Shown here: positions 51,567 through 60,112 of the stretch, piece after piece
Numbering within the stretch: position 1 is the first letter of the stretch
How the letters are laid out: the number at the start of each line of letters is the position of its first letter
Assembly (NCBI RefSeq): GCF_008180445.1
Contig: NZ_VTER01000001.1
Coordinates: 1 to 64,000 of the forward strand
Source of the DNA: Bacillus_AB infantis_B
Lineage (GTDB): Bacteria; Bacillota; Bacilli; Bacillales; Cytobacillaceae
Reading direction: 5' to 3'
Length of the DNA: 64,000 nucleotides
Translations under genes and position numbers: made by a program
Notes under the pieces: generated by a model
What the model saw: the letters and a program-made list of their open reading frames with translations, nothing else
Told to the model about the DNA's origin: nothing
The model's database searches: none

Positions 51567-51929
51567 TTAAAAGTTCTTTCCTGTCAGATAGCCCAGGCAG
51601 GCGAGTAGAATACCGAAGAAATAAGTGATGCCTATGTACAGGAAAAATGCTTTTTTCTTTTGTCCGATATGCAGCTGGATGGTTTCTAGCTTTAGTGTAG
51701 AAAAGGTTGTAAAAGCACCCATAAAACCGGTGCCGGCGAATAACAGATAATTCTGGTCCAGATGAGCTCCTGTGAGCAGGCCCAGCAGAAAGGCACCAGA
51801 CAGATTGACGATGATCGTTCCAGTGGGAAGGGATTTCTCTTTGCTGTTGTATTTCCGGCTTATGGCAAACCGGGCCATGCTTCCGAAAAAACCTCCGATG
51901 CCCACCAGTGCAAAGTGATAGAAATTCAT
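51567..51929 (-). CDS. fluC: Fluoride channel subunit FluC (CrcB)
   Basis: A 120-residue protein with four membrane helices; the family segments GGFFGSMARF, GTIIVNLSGAFLLG and GFMGAFTTFSTLKLE are clear. It exports F- as an antiparallel dimer. Its ATG overlaps the upstream fluC stop as ATGA, so the two subunits are co-translated and may form a heterodimer, as in other Firmicutes with paired genes. Confidence 0.93.
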   Translation of the reverse strand: MNFYHFALVGIGGFFGSMARFAISRKYNSKEKSLPTGTIIVNLSGAFLLGLLTGAHLDQNYLLFAGTGFMGAFTTFSTLKLETIQLHIGQKKKAFFLYIGITYFFGILLACLGYLTGKNF

Positions 51930-52300
51930 GAAGCCAGCTCCTCCTTTGCTATGCTGAATCCAAGCCTGCTGAACAGCAGCCCGCCGATCATACTGAGGAG
52001 GATATAAAGAATCCCAGGGACCAGGTGGCCCTTGTTAAATAAATCGACAGTTTCCACACTTAAAGTTGAAAAAGTCGTGAACGACCCGACAAAGCCTGTG
52101 CCAATAGCTGCCGTAAGCTCAGGAGAGACATTTATTCTTTTGAATCCAATGGTTGTCACCCATGCGAGCACAAAGCTGCCGGCCAGATTGCAGGCCAGTG
52201 TGCTGTATGGAAAAACATTCTCCGCGAACAGACTGATCCCTATCCAGTATCTCAGTATGCTGCCTAACATTCCGGCGAGTCCGACATACATATAAATCAT
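51926..52300 (-). CDS. fluC: Fluoride channel subunit FluC (CrcB), second copy
   Basis: A 124-residue four-helix protein with GMLGSILRYWIG, STLACNLAGSFVLAW and GFVGSFTTFSTLSVE. It is the first gene of the pair. AAAGGAG precedes the ATG. A plausible -10 (TATACT) lies about 50 bases upstream, and no fluoride riboswitch pattern was seen in the 120-base leader. Confidence 0.93.
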   Translation of the reverse strand: MIYMYVGLAGMLGSILRYWIGISLFAENVFPYSTLACNLAGSFVLAWVTTIGFKRINVSPELTAAIGTGFVGSFTTFSTLSVETVDLFNKGHLVPGILYILLSMIGGLLFSRLGFSIAKEELAS

Positions 52301-52380
52301 GGTGTTAACTCCTTTAATTCTAATAATCTCTAACCGTACTTTTTAGTATAGCATTTTTCTTGTTTGTCTTGAAAATCATG

Positions 52381-52413
52381 AAAAAACTCCTGCCGGCTAT
52401 GGAAGGAGTCCTT
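52381..52413 (-). terminator. Terminator of the FMN reductase gene
   Basis: GGACTCCT/AGGAGT stem followed by TTTTTT on the minus strand, eleven bases after the stop. Confidence 0.8.
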
Positions 52414-52423
52414 ATCTGAATTC

Positions 52424-52960
52424 TTATTTGGCCAAGGATTCCTGGATAGCAATCAGTTCCCCTGCCAGCTTTTCAATTCTCTCAAGCACAATGGGTGCTG
52501 CAATTTCATTGTCTTCGTTAAAGTCATTGCTGTGGACAAAAACTGAGCTGGCCGGGGTAGTTCCCTTCAAGTAGGAAATGATCGGCTTGAGCTGATATTC
52601 TGCTACAAGGAAATGTTTGTCAGATCCCCCTGTTGTGACAATACCGACTGCTTTTGATTTAAATACATCAACCGGGAGATGATCAAATAGATTTTTCAGC
52701 GCTCCTGTGATAGAGGCCTGATAGATCGGTGTGCCTATAATGAGGAGGTCTGCTTCTGATACAGTCTGCACAGCCTTCCATGTATCACTGTTATAATAGG
52801 TCAGCGGCTTTCCTGTAACAAATTCAACGTCATAGTCCTTTAAGTCAAGCAGCTCTGTCCGGATAGATGGCGACAAGCGTTTCGCCGCAGCGAGTACCTC
52901 GTGTACAGCATTTGATGTTTTCGATCCGGTCAGGGATCCTGAAATGCCGACAAGTTTCAT
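52424..52960 (-). CDS. NADPH-dependent FMN reductase family protein
   Basis: A 178-residue flavodoxin-like protein with the FMN phosphate loop GISGSLTGSKTSNAV at the N-terminus, GTPIYQASITGALKNLFDHL (about 85-105) and GIVTTGGS. The ATG at 52960 follows GGGAGG; an upstream in-frame ATG lacks a site. Related to SsuE/AzoR-type enzymes; electron acceptor unknown. Confidence 0.88.
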   Translation of the reverse strand: MKLVGISGSLTGSKTSNAVHEVLAAAKRLSPSIRTELLDLKDYDVEFVTGKPLTYYNSDTWKAVQTVSEADLLIIGTPIYQASITGALKNLFDHLPVDVFKSKAVGIVTTGGSDKHFLVAEYQLKPIISYLKGTTPASSVFVHSNDFNEDNEIAAPIVLERIEKLAGELIAIQESLAK

Positions 52961-52986
52961 AGCGATTCCTCCCAATGTCAGTTTTT

Positions 52987-53235
52987 TCAAATGGCAAATT
53001 CCTTCAATTCATTATCAATATGCTCTTTTATCAAATGAAGGCACTCCTCTGCTGTCTTTGCAAAAATCCTCTTTCCATTCACCATTGCATAAGGGCGCCT
53101 GGCGCACATGCCGCAAAAGGAGAGGCAGCTGCTTTCAATAACGGCCACTTCAGGATACTCCCCTTCAAGGAGCCCTTCGAGATCCAATTCTGTAATCAGG
53201 CTCCCGTCGCAAATCTCCACCACTACTATACCCAT
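52987..53235 (-). CDS. yuzB: YuzB family protein (DUF1450)
   Basis: An 82-residue protein with the thioredoxin-like DUF1450 pattern: SSCLSFCGMCARRPYAMVNGK, where three closely spaced cysteines could bind an iron-sulfur cluster or metal. Function unknown. GGGAGGTG precedes the ATG. It lies between murB and the FMN reductase. Confidence 0.85.
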   Translation of the reverse strand: MGIVVVEICDGSLITELDLEGLLEGEYPEVAVIESSCLSFCGMCARRPYAMVNGKRIFAKTAEECLHLIKEHIDNELKEFAI

Positions 53236-53256
53236 CGCTGCTCACCTCCCTGCTTT

Positions 53257-54195
53257 TTAAGCATGCTGCCCTTTGTATAATTCCTCACCAAGGGTGATCA
53301 CTTCGGTTTCAAGGTCTATACCATGCTTTTCCTTCACAGTTTTCCTGACATACTCTATAAGTGCCAGATAATCCTTTGCCGTACAATTATCTTTATTAAT
53401 GATGAAGCCGGCATGCTTGCGGGAGACTTCTGCCCCGCCGATATTTTTTCCTTGAAGGCCGCTGTCCTGTATAAGCTTTCCTGCATAATGGCCTGGAGGA
53501 CGCTTGAACACACTCCCGCAGGATGGAAATTCAAGCGGCTGCTTGCTTTCCCTCGCCTCCGTGTTTTCTTTCATCCTGGCTGATATATCCTTTTTGCAAT
53601 CAAAGGACAGATTAAACTCTGCCTTCAGGACAATGAATTTTTTTTCAGCCATGATGCTTTTCCGATAGCTCAGCACAAGCTTCTCTCTTCCCAGTTCCAG
53701 GATGCTTCCTTCCTCTGTGAGAACCAGTGTTTTTTGAAGGACATCAGAGATTTGTCCGCCGTAGGCACCTGCATTCATGTAAAGGGCCCCTCCAGTCGAC
53801 CCAGGGATCCCGCATGCAAATTCCATTCCTGAAAGGCTATGCTCCAATGCTTTGAGTGAAACATCGATGATCCGGCTGCCTGCCTCGGCAATTACCGTCT
53901 CTCCAGTGACCGAAATCTTATTCATTTTTGACAATGACAGAACAAGCCCCCTGATTCCTCCATCCCTGATGATCATATTCGAACCATTGCCTATCAGAGT
54001 CACAGGCACCCCATGCCGCTTTGCCTGCTTAAGGATATAAGCTGCATCCTCAGGGCATGCCGCTACAGCGTAAAGATCTGCCGGTCCGCCAAGCTTTGTA
54101 TAAGCATGCTCCTTTAAGGGTTCATTAAGTCTAAAAGAAGAGTCCGGCAATTTTGAGGAAAGCAATTCATACAGATTTTTTAGCATATGATTCAT
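53257..54195 (-). CDS. murB: UDP-N-acetylmuramate dehydrogenase
   Basis: A 312-residue flavoprotein reducing UDP-GlcNAc-enolpyruvate to UDP-MurNAc with NADPH. FAD-binding motifs are HAYTKLGGPAD, GNGSNMIIRDGGIRGLVL and GIPGSTGGALYMNAGAYGG; the catalytic serine is in PSCGSVFKRP and the late segment GGAEVSRKHAGFIIN is intact. The absence of the type I insertion fits the Gram-positive type II enzyme. GGAG precedes the ATG. Confidence 0.94.
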   Translation of the reverse strand: MNHMLKNLYELLSSKLPDSSFRLNEPLKEHAYTKLGGPADLYAVAACPEDAAYILKQAKRHGVPVTLIGNGSNMIIRDGGIRGLVLSLSKMNKISVTGETVIAEAGSRIIDVSLKALEHSLSGMEFACGIPGSTGGALYMNAGAYGGQISDVLQKTLVLTEEGSILELGREKLVLSYRKSIMAEKKFIVLKAEFNLSFDCKKDISARMKENTEARESKQPLEFPSCGSVFKRPPGHYAGKLIQDSGLQGKNIGGAEVSRKHAGFIINKDNCTAKDYLALIEYVRKTVKEKHGIDLETEVITLGEELYKGQHA

Positions 54196-54207
54196 GAAAC
54201 CAGCTCC

Positions 54208-55077
54208 TTAAACAGCCGGCGGGCCGAATTTGCCATTATGGAAATCCCGGTATGCCTCCCTGATTTCTTCCATTGTGTTCATCACAAATGGACCATAGGG
54301 AACAATTTCTTCCTTAATCGGTGCACCGGAGTAAACGAGCACCTTCGATTTCCTGCTGTTCGCCTTTATGGAAAGCTCGCTGCCTTTATTAACATCCCCG
54401 CCTTCCTTGTATGAAAGGGTCGCGACTCCATGCTTTTTAAGATTCACTTCATTTTTTCCAAAGTTCATATCCCCTGAGAGGATATACAAAAATGCATTGT
54501 GATTTTCAGGGATGGTCAGAGTATATTCTGCACCCTTAGTTAAGTTGATCTCAGAAAGAGTAATGGGGACAGCAGAACTGAGCGGCCCCTTGACACCTGC
54601 TATTTCTCCGGAAAAAACCTTAATCGAGCCACCTTGGAAATCCACCGTGGGTGCATCCTCCCCATAAACATTCTGATAGCTCGTTTCAGATTTTTTCAAT
54701 TCCTTCGGCAGGTTAAGCCAAAGCTGCAGCGTGTGGGCAATATCATTTTCCACGCCCTCCTCGGCATGCCGCGCTGCCCAGCCGGCATTCATATACTGCA
54801 CATCGCCAGGCTCAAGAATATCCCGGCCCCCTGCATTGTCGATATGCTCCAGCCTGCCATCCACAACATATGTGACTGTCTGGAACCCCCTGTGCGGATG
54901 GTCAGAGAATGCCCCCTTCTTAAACCAGTCCTCAGCCATCAGGATGAACGGATCAAAATCCTTGAACCGGTCAGCCGGCAGTACCCACCCCTTCTGGATG
55001 AACGGGAAGCTCGCTTCTTCATACTCCACATACCAGTGGTCTTTGACACTTCTTTTAAAAAGGTTCTTTTCTTCCAT
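54208..55077 (-). CDS. Pirin family protein
   Basis: A 289-residue bicupin. The first cupin carries the metal-binding HPHRGFQTVTYVVDG and H(I)DNAGG...GDVQYMNAGWAARHAEE; the second is less conserved. Pirins act as quercetin-dioxygenase-like or regulatory proteins; role here unknown. The ATG at 55077 is nine bases from AAGGAG; upstream in-frame ATGs have no site. Confidence 0.88.
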   Translation of the reverse strand: MEEKNLFKRSVKDHWYVEYEEASFPFIQKGWVLPADRFKDFDPFILMAEDWFKKGAFSDHPHRGFQTVTYVVDGRLEHIDNAGGRDILEPGDVQYMNAGWAARHAEEGVENDIAHTLQLWLNLPKELKKSETSYQNVYGEDAPTVDFQGGSIKVFSGEIAGVKGPLSSAVPITLSEINLTKGAEYTLTIPENHNAFLYILSGDMNFGKNEVNLKKHGVATLSYKEGGDVNKGSELSIKANSRKSKVLVYSGAPIKEEIVPYGPFVMNTMEEIREAYRDFHNGKFGPPAV

Positions 55078-55161
55078 TCTATCCATCTCCTTCTTCGTGT
55101 AATAATCGGTATTTTCACTATTTGCCTTCATTAGAACATATATTAGTTGTTGCATCAACTA

Positions 55162-55503
55162 TTACGGCTTTCTTCGTGAACATGCCTTTTTTATAAGATG
55201 AAGCACACAATCAGGGTGGGTATATACATTAATAAAATCCGCATTATACATATGCAGCCAATCCACCAGCTCGGAAAACTCCTTGGAGCGGCTGTAAAAA
55301 ATTACAGGATGATTGTTGAATAAAGAGGGCCTCAGCTGATTTGCCAGCATTGAATCTATATCCACAATAACAACATCCGCATCATCAGGCACGCTGCCGC
55401 GTGCATCCTTCAGGAATGATATCTCCAATTCTGGGTATGCCTGCAGCAGCAATATTAAGCTTTTCCCTACTCGCCCATTATCCGAAACAATTACTGCCTT
55501 CAT
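55162..55503 (-). CDS. Stand-alone receiver-like protein
   Basis: A 113-residue domain with a response-regulator-like pattern: KAVIVSDNGRVGKSL at the start, the strand VVIVDIDSM carrying candidate Asp residues, and later HPVIFYSRS. It lacks an output domain and some acidic-pocket residues (only one D after the first strand), so phosphorylation is doubtful. The ATG at 55503 follows AAGGGGG. Confidence 0.55.
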   Translation of the reverse strand: MKAVIVSDNGRVGKSLILLLQAYPELEISFLKDARGSVPDDADVVIVDIDSMLANQLRPSLFNNHPVIFYSRSKEFSELVDWLHMYNADFINVYTHPDCVLHLIKKACSRRKP

Positions 55504-55651
55504 CAGCTCAGCCCCCTTTTGCTCTTCTATCATAATGTAGCATAATACAGAAGGGTTTCCTTCCGTCATTCTGGCGAAAAGCCTATGCTGCTTTTGGCTG
55601 AGTGGACTAAGACTAAAGTTGCAGGGAAATCTCCTGTGGATGAACTAACTT

Positions 55652-56045
55652 GCTCATCCATTGATTAAACTGTTTTCTATGCATGAGGTCCCTTTTCAAG
55701 TGCGGGTCATGCATTGATTAGACTGTTTTCTATGCATGAGGCCTTTCTTCAGGCGCAGGTCATACATCGATTAGTCCGCTTTCTATTCGTGAAGCCCCTT
55801 TTCAAGTGAGGCTCATGCATTGATTAGACCGTTTTCTATGCGTGAATCCCCTTTTCAAGTGAGGCCCATGCATCGATTAGACCGTTTTCTATGCGTGAAT
55901 CCCCTTTTCAAGTGAGGCTCATGCATCGATTAGACCGCTTTCTATGCATGAATCCCCTTTTCAAGTGAGGCCCATGCATCGATTAGACCGTTTTCTATGC
56001 ACGAAGCCCCTTTTCAAGTGAGGCTCATGCATCGATTAGACTCTT
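55652..56045. repeat. 53-bp tandem array, about seven copies
   Basis: GATTA recurs at 55663, 55716, 55769, 55822, 55875, 55928, 55981 and 56034, exactly 53 bp apart. The most regular unit contains ATGCATCGATTAGACCG, TTTTCTATGCGTGAAT and CCCCTTTTCAAGTGAGG. The halves ATGCATCGATTAGACCGTTTTC and ATGCGTGAATCCCCTTTTC can be aligned with each other, so the unit looks like a diverged dimer. There are no unique spacers, so it is not a CRISPR. No supported frame crosses it. Confidence 0.93.
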
Positions 56046-56105
56046 CTTATGTTCGCCCTCTTTGTTTCTGCATGTTTCAAGCTTAAATTAGATTCTTTTT
56101 TAAGA

Positions 56106-56136
56106 TAAAAAAAACCCTTCCTATAAAGAAGGGTTC
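56106..56136 (-). terminator. Terminator of the gene at 56143
   Basis: AACCCTTC/GAAGGGTT stem followed by a long T-run on the minus strand, six bases after the stop. Confidence 0.85.
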
Positions 56137-56142
56137 CTCTGG

Positions 56143-56340
56143 TCATACGCCCATTTTTCTGCGGGTATTGCTCGCTTTTTTAGTCATCTGGCTTTTCATT
56201 ACCTGATTCTTAGCAGCTGACTTCGTACTTTGATTTCCATTTCCCTGCGCTTGTTTCTTTTTCTCAAGCTGCTGCTTCATCAATTCCTGAAGACTTACTT
56301 TTTTCTTTTCGCCGTTTTGAGTATTTTCCTGATTGGACAT
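56143..56340 (-). CDS. Small basic hydrophilic protein
   Basis: A 65-residue, Lys/Gln/Asn-rich protein (SLQELMKQQLEKKKQAQGNG..., ending NTRRKMGV) with no hydrophobic segment. GAAGGAG precedes the ATG and a terminator follows. No family recognised; composition is like small nucleic-acid- or spore-associated proteins. Confidence 0.7.
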   Translation of the reverse strand: MSNQENTQNGEKKKVSLQELMKQQLEKKKQAQGNGNQSTKSAAKNQVMKSQMTKKASNTRRKMGV

Positions 56341-56466
56341 ATTGTTTCTCCTTCAGATCGTATTTCTTTTATTATAATACAAGCTGAAGATAATTTCTTT
56401 TATTTATTAAAAGATAATAGCCCAGCCGAAAATAGAGGACCTTCTTTTTATGATGGCAGCTACCCC

Positions 56467-56772
56467 TCACTCAGGCATCTTCAGCCTAGGAAAGGATAAA
56501 TAGAGCATCAATCCGCCAGTCCCGGTCATGAACAGGAATCCCCATATACTGCCTTCCTTTATGGCAAAAAAACCAAACACAAGAAAAATAAGCGACAGCC
56601 ATGTAAGAAAGGAATTAATCGTATATTCATAAATCGCACTTATAAAGGTCAGGGTCCTTCCAAGGAACCGTCCTTCGCTTCCTGCCCTTTTTGCGTGAAT
56701 CGCTGCAAGCACCGTACTCCATAAGAGTAAAGCAGGCAGCCCCCATAAGAAAATCCATCCAAAAACACCCAT
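56467..56772 (-). CDS. Small membrane protein
   Basis: A 101-residue protein with about three membrane segments. GGGGAGG lies five bases before the ATG at 56772. It starts 19 bases after the ywqG-like gene ends and is probably in its operon. Function unknown. Confidence 0.65.
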   Translation of the reverse strand: MGVFGWIFLWGLPALLLWSTVLAAIHAKRAGSEGRFLGRTLTFISAIYEYTINSFLTWLSLIFLVFGFFAIKEGSIWGFLFMTGTGGLMLYLSFPRLKMPE

Positions 56773-56791
56773 AAAAATCCTCCCCGCCAGT

Positions 56792-57637
56792 TCAGCAGCA
56801 GTCCCAGTTAAACAGCACCCGGTCAAACCGGCGTGCCTTCAGGTCGCTTTCGCTGATAAAAAAATTGCAGATGCCAACATCGCCCCATATGACCGCGTAT
56901 TTTTCACCGGCCTTGTCATAATCGCTGTCCAGCTGGAACAGGAGGGTATCATATCTGCTCCCGCCATCCCGCGGATCCATCTGTGTAAAATAAGGATAGC
57001 CTCCCATCTGATGGTGGACTTCTCCCTCAGGATTGCTGTAGTCATTATAGAGGTCGTCAACCTCTTCATATCCTTCTGGCATTTCTTCTTCTGCCAGCCT
57101 TTCAAAATAATCAAGGCTTGATTCCCCGATCACTTCATCAAACCGGTAATCCCCTGCCGCTATATACATACTTGAAGCTTTTCCTTTAATCATAAACTCT
57201 CCGCCTTCTAGAACTTCATATTCGCAATTGGAACGGTGTTCATCTATAGCGGAAAAGTCTGTGACCAGATTTTCTTCATTTTCCTCCACATCCGCAAAAA
57301 ATAGGACACGAAAGCCTGACTGGTCATCCTGCTGATCAAAATTCATCCCGAAAACATCATCATTTAAGTCGATGTAAAAAGATAGAATGCCTTTGTCCGG
57401 AAAATCCGGCAGTTTAGGGAGTTGGCCTAAATTAAGCTGGGCAAGCAAATGAAGGGGCTCCCCTGCTTGATTACGAGGATATTGGGTGACTTTTGGCAAG
57501 TACGGATTTCCTCCAGCCTTGCTTTCCCAGAGCCGAAGCTCATCTTCAGGCTTTACAAGTTCTAGCTGCACAAACTCTTTCCTCGTCTTTTCAAATGCTT
57601 CCCGGTCATTATGGCGTATTAATTTTTCCTGTTTCAT
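56792..57637 (-). CDS. ywqG: YwqG family protein (DUF1963)
   Basis: A 281-residue soluble protein with the DUF1963 pattern: GGNPYLP, LAQLNLGQLP...FPDKGILSFYI, and late MGGYPYFTQMDPR and WGDVGICNFFISESDLKARRFDRV. The family occurs in many Firmicutes near toxin/immunity genes but its role is unknown. The ATG at 57637 is eight bases from AGGAGG. Confidence 0.88.
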   Translation of the reverse strand: MKQEKLIRHNDREAFEKTRKEFVQLELVKPEDELRLWESKAGGNPYLPKVTQYPRNQAGEPLHLLAQLNLGQLPKLPDFPDKGILSFYIDLNDDVFGMNFDQQDDQSGFRVLFFADVEENEENLVTDFSAIDEHRSNCEYEVLEGGEFMIKGKASSMYIAAGDYRFDEVIGESSLDYFERLAEEEMPEGYEEVDDLYNDYSNPEGEVHHQMGGYPYFTQMDPRDGGSRYDTLLFQLDSDYDKAGEKYAVIWGDVGICNFFISESDLKARRFDRVLFNWDCC

Positions 57638-57871
57638 CAAGCATTCCTCCTGATCTCAAAACATAGACTTTCATATATTTACTGGCAGCGTATAATACGA
57701 TGCTGTATGAATACAGTTCCTAGTGCTTTTTTCCTTTTTTCAAAGAATGTAAACAGCTCACCCTCACATATAGAGTACTTTAATGAAATACCAGAGTTCA
57801 ATAATAATTTTCCGAAAATTCAACAAACTATTTTATAATAAAAAGAGACCAAGAACTAAGGGGGAAAAATA

Positions 57872-59335
57872 TTGAGCAAGTGGAAAATCAGTTTTATGAT
57901 CATAGGGGGTTTGCTACTGCTGTTTTTGTCTGTAACCGGTTTCAACACTTTGATGGTCCAATCCAGGCAGCCCGAACCTAAAGAAGCATCCCTGGAAGTC
58001 AATGAAGACCAGGCTGTCGGGCATTTATCAGAAGCAGTTACATACAAAACGGTTTCCTACCAGGACAGAACCAAATTTGACTGGAAGGAGTTTGACAAGT
58101 TCATTTCTTTTCTGGAGGAAAGCTATCCACTCGTCCATGAGAAGCTGGAGCTTGAAAAAATAAACTCCTACGCACTCGTATACAGATGGAAAGGAAATTC
58201 CGGGAAGAATCCAATCGGCCTGACGAGCCATTATGATGTGGTGCCAGTCCTTTCAGGAACGGAAAAAAATTGGGAACAAGGGCCTTTCAGCGGGAAGGTC
58301 GAGGGAAAGAAAATATGGGGCCGCGGTACCCTGGATGATAAAATCGGGGTCATCAGCATACTTGAAGCAGTGGAGAATCTACTTGCTGAAAACTATCAGC
58401 CTGAAAGGGATATCTATCTAATGTTCGGATTCGATGAAGAAATTGGCGGAGACGAAGGGGCCTTAGCCATTGCTGAAACTATGAAAGACCGGGGTATTGA
58501 ATTTGAATTTGTCCTTGACGAAGGCGGCGCCATTGTGGATGGGATGGTTCCAGGCATCAGCCGGCCGGTTGGGGTCGTAGGGATTTCTGAGAAAGGCTCT
58601 GCAACAGCCGTCCTATCGATTGAAGGCAGTGGAGGACATTCTTCCCAGCCGAAGGACCATACTAATATCGGCCGCATATCCAGCGCGATAGCAAAGCTTG
58701 AGGATAAACAGTTCAAAGGCGATTTGAAAGGCCCTGGCGAGGATCTATTCGATTTCACAGCACCGGAAATGAGCTTTCCGATGAAATACGTTTTTGCCAA
58801 TAAAATGATCTTTGAGCCTGTCATTGAGCGGATACTGCTGCAGCAGCCTGCATCAGCCGCCCTAATCCGCACTACGATCGCGCCGACCATCTTTCAGGCC
58901 GGGGAACAATATAATGCCCTGCCGGAAAAAGCAGAAGCAATCATCAACCTGAGAGTCATGCCGGGAGACACACTTGATTCCATCCAAACCTTCATAGAAG
59001 ATACAATCGGAGATGATGAGATAAAAGTTACCGTCACTGGCAGCGAAGCTTCCAAGGTTTCCAGCATTGACAGCTGGCAGTTCAAGACAGTACAGCAGGC
59101 AGCAAGGAATGTCTATAAAGATGCTGTTATTGCCCCATACTTGATGTTCGCCGGCTCTGACGCCAAGCATTATGACTCTGTCTCCAAAAACACATACCGG
59201 TTCCTCCCTGTCCACATCACCTCAGAAGACCTGAACCGGATGCACGGAACAAATGAGCATATTTCAATTGAAAACTATCTGAACGCAATTGCCTTTTATG
59301 CAGAAGTCATGAGAGAGGCGGTTGCAGCAGAATAG
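57872..59335 (+). CDS. M20 family metallopeptidase with N-terminal membrane anchor
   Basis: A 487-residue peptidase. One membrane helix at about 7-27 is followed by the M20 domain: TSHYDVVPV, GRGTLDDK, the catalytic FDEEIGGDEGA and the late HGTNEH supply the two-zinc site. The anchor resembles eukaryotic-type carboxypeptidase S relatives, so it probably acts outside the membrane on small peptides. A TTG start follows GGGGG. Confidence 0.9.
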   Translation: MSKWKISFMIIGGLLLLFLSVTGFNTLMVQSRQPEPKEASLEVNEDQAVGHLSEAVTYKTVSYQDRTKFDWKEFDKFISFLEESYPLVHEKLELEKINSYALVYRWKGNSGKNPIGLTSHYDVVPVLSGTEKNWEQGPFSGKVEGKKIWGRGTLDDKIGVISILEAVENLLAENYQPERDIYLMFGFDEEIGGDEGALAIAETMKDRGIEFEFVLDEGGAIVDGMVPGISRPVGVVGISEKGSATAVLSIEGSGGHSSQPKDHTNIGRISSAIAKLEDKQFKGDLKGPGEDLFDFTAPEMSFPMKYVFANKMIFEPVIERILLQQPASAALIRTTIAPTIFQAGEQYNALPEKAEAIINLRVMPGDTLDSIQTFIEDTIGDDEIKVTVTGSEASKVSSIDSWQFKTVQQAARNVYKDAVIAPYLMFAGSDAKHYDSVSKNTYRFLPVHITSEDLNRMHGTNEHISIENYLNAIAFYAEVMREAVAAE

Positions 59336-59349
59336 TTGCACATGTCCTT

Positions 59350-59397
59350 TAAATGTCCATTTTCTGTGTATGGCACAGTTCATGGGCATTTTTTATT
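59350..59397 (+). terminator. Terminator of the M20 gene
   Basis: AAATGtCCAT pairs with ATGGgCATTT across a long loop and is followed by TTTTATTTG. Confidence 0.7.
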
Positions 59398-59464
59398 TGT
59401 CCGGTACATTTTAACAGTGTATGATTCTCTTATCTGAAAAACTTTTAAAAAGGTGAATCTATTT

Positions 59465-60052
59465 ATGTCCCGTACAATCGTCCGCAGTGCAGCCGCTGCA
59501 CAGCTTTTCTTTCTCCTATCTCTGCCATTCATCGGCAATCTGATTAAATATCTGCATCCGCTCGCTTTAATTGTCGTATGGGCCAGCATTACCAGCTTCA
59601 CGATTACAGCTGGTCTGCTGATCCGCGGTAAAAAGCTGCCATTAAACAAATATCTGGTTCTGCTCGGTTTTGCCTTATATAGCGCTTCCCTCCTGGTACT
59701 GCTTTTTTTCAGGCCGGGTGATAATGCTAATGCAAACTATAACTTAGACCCATTCAGTACGATTGAATTTTATTTAGCCGGACGGGTGGACTTTCTGGTT
59801 GCCTTTTATAATTTAGCTGCAAATGTCCTGCTGTTCGTCCCTTTTGGGCTTTTTCTTCTAGCACTTTTGAAAAATCGGTCTTTCTTTAAACTGCTGGCCA
59901 TTCCGTTTGCAGCTATATCGGCCATTGAGATAGCACAGTTTCTGAGCAGGCGGGGCAGCCTGGACATTGATGATCTTATCCTGAACATGTCAGGAGTATT
60001 TTTGGGCTATGCTTTATTGCCGCTTCTAAAGCGGGCTTACAGGATTAAGTGA
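59465..60052 (+). CDS. VanZ family membrane protein
   Basis: A 195-residue protein with about five membrane segments and the VanZ pattern ANVLLFVPFGLFLLALL...EIAQFLSRRGSLDIDDLILNMSG near the C-terminus. The ATG at 59465, nine bases from AAAGGTG, is preferred to a GTG 12 bases earlier. Homologues modestly affect teicoplanin resistance; no resistance gene lies nearby. Confidence 0.88.
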   Translation: MSRTIVRSAAAAQLFFLLSLPFIGNLIKYLHPLALIVVWASITSFTITAGLLIRGKKLPLNKYLVLLGFALYSASLLVLLFFRPGDNANANYNLDPFSTIEFYLAGRVDFLVAFYNLAANVLLFVPFGLFLLALLKNRSFFKLLAIPFAAISAIEIAQFLSRRGSLDIDDLILNMSGVFLGYALLPLLKRAYRIK

Positions 60053-60071
60053 TTAAAAAATCAGCAGCCAT

Positions 60072-60110
60072 AAAAAAACCAATCAGCCTAAATAGCTGAT
60101 TGGTTTTTGG
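60072..60110. terminator. Bidirectional terminator
   Basis: AACCAATCAGC/GCTGATTGGTT perfect stem with T-runs on both sides, between VanZ and the SDR gene. Confidence 0.9.
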
Positions 60111-60112
60111 GT

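Noticed and set aside
55652..56045. CRISPR array
   Set aside because: Repeats are contiguous with no unique spacers, and no cas genes are present.
59465..60052. Glycopeptide resistance locus
   Set aside because: VanZ-like proteins are common in Bacillaceae; there is no vanHAX-type gene nearby.
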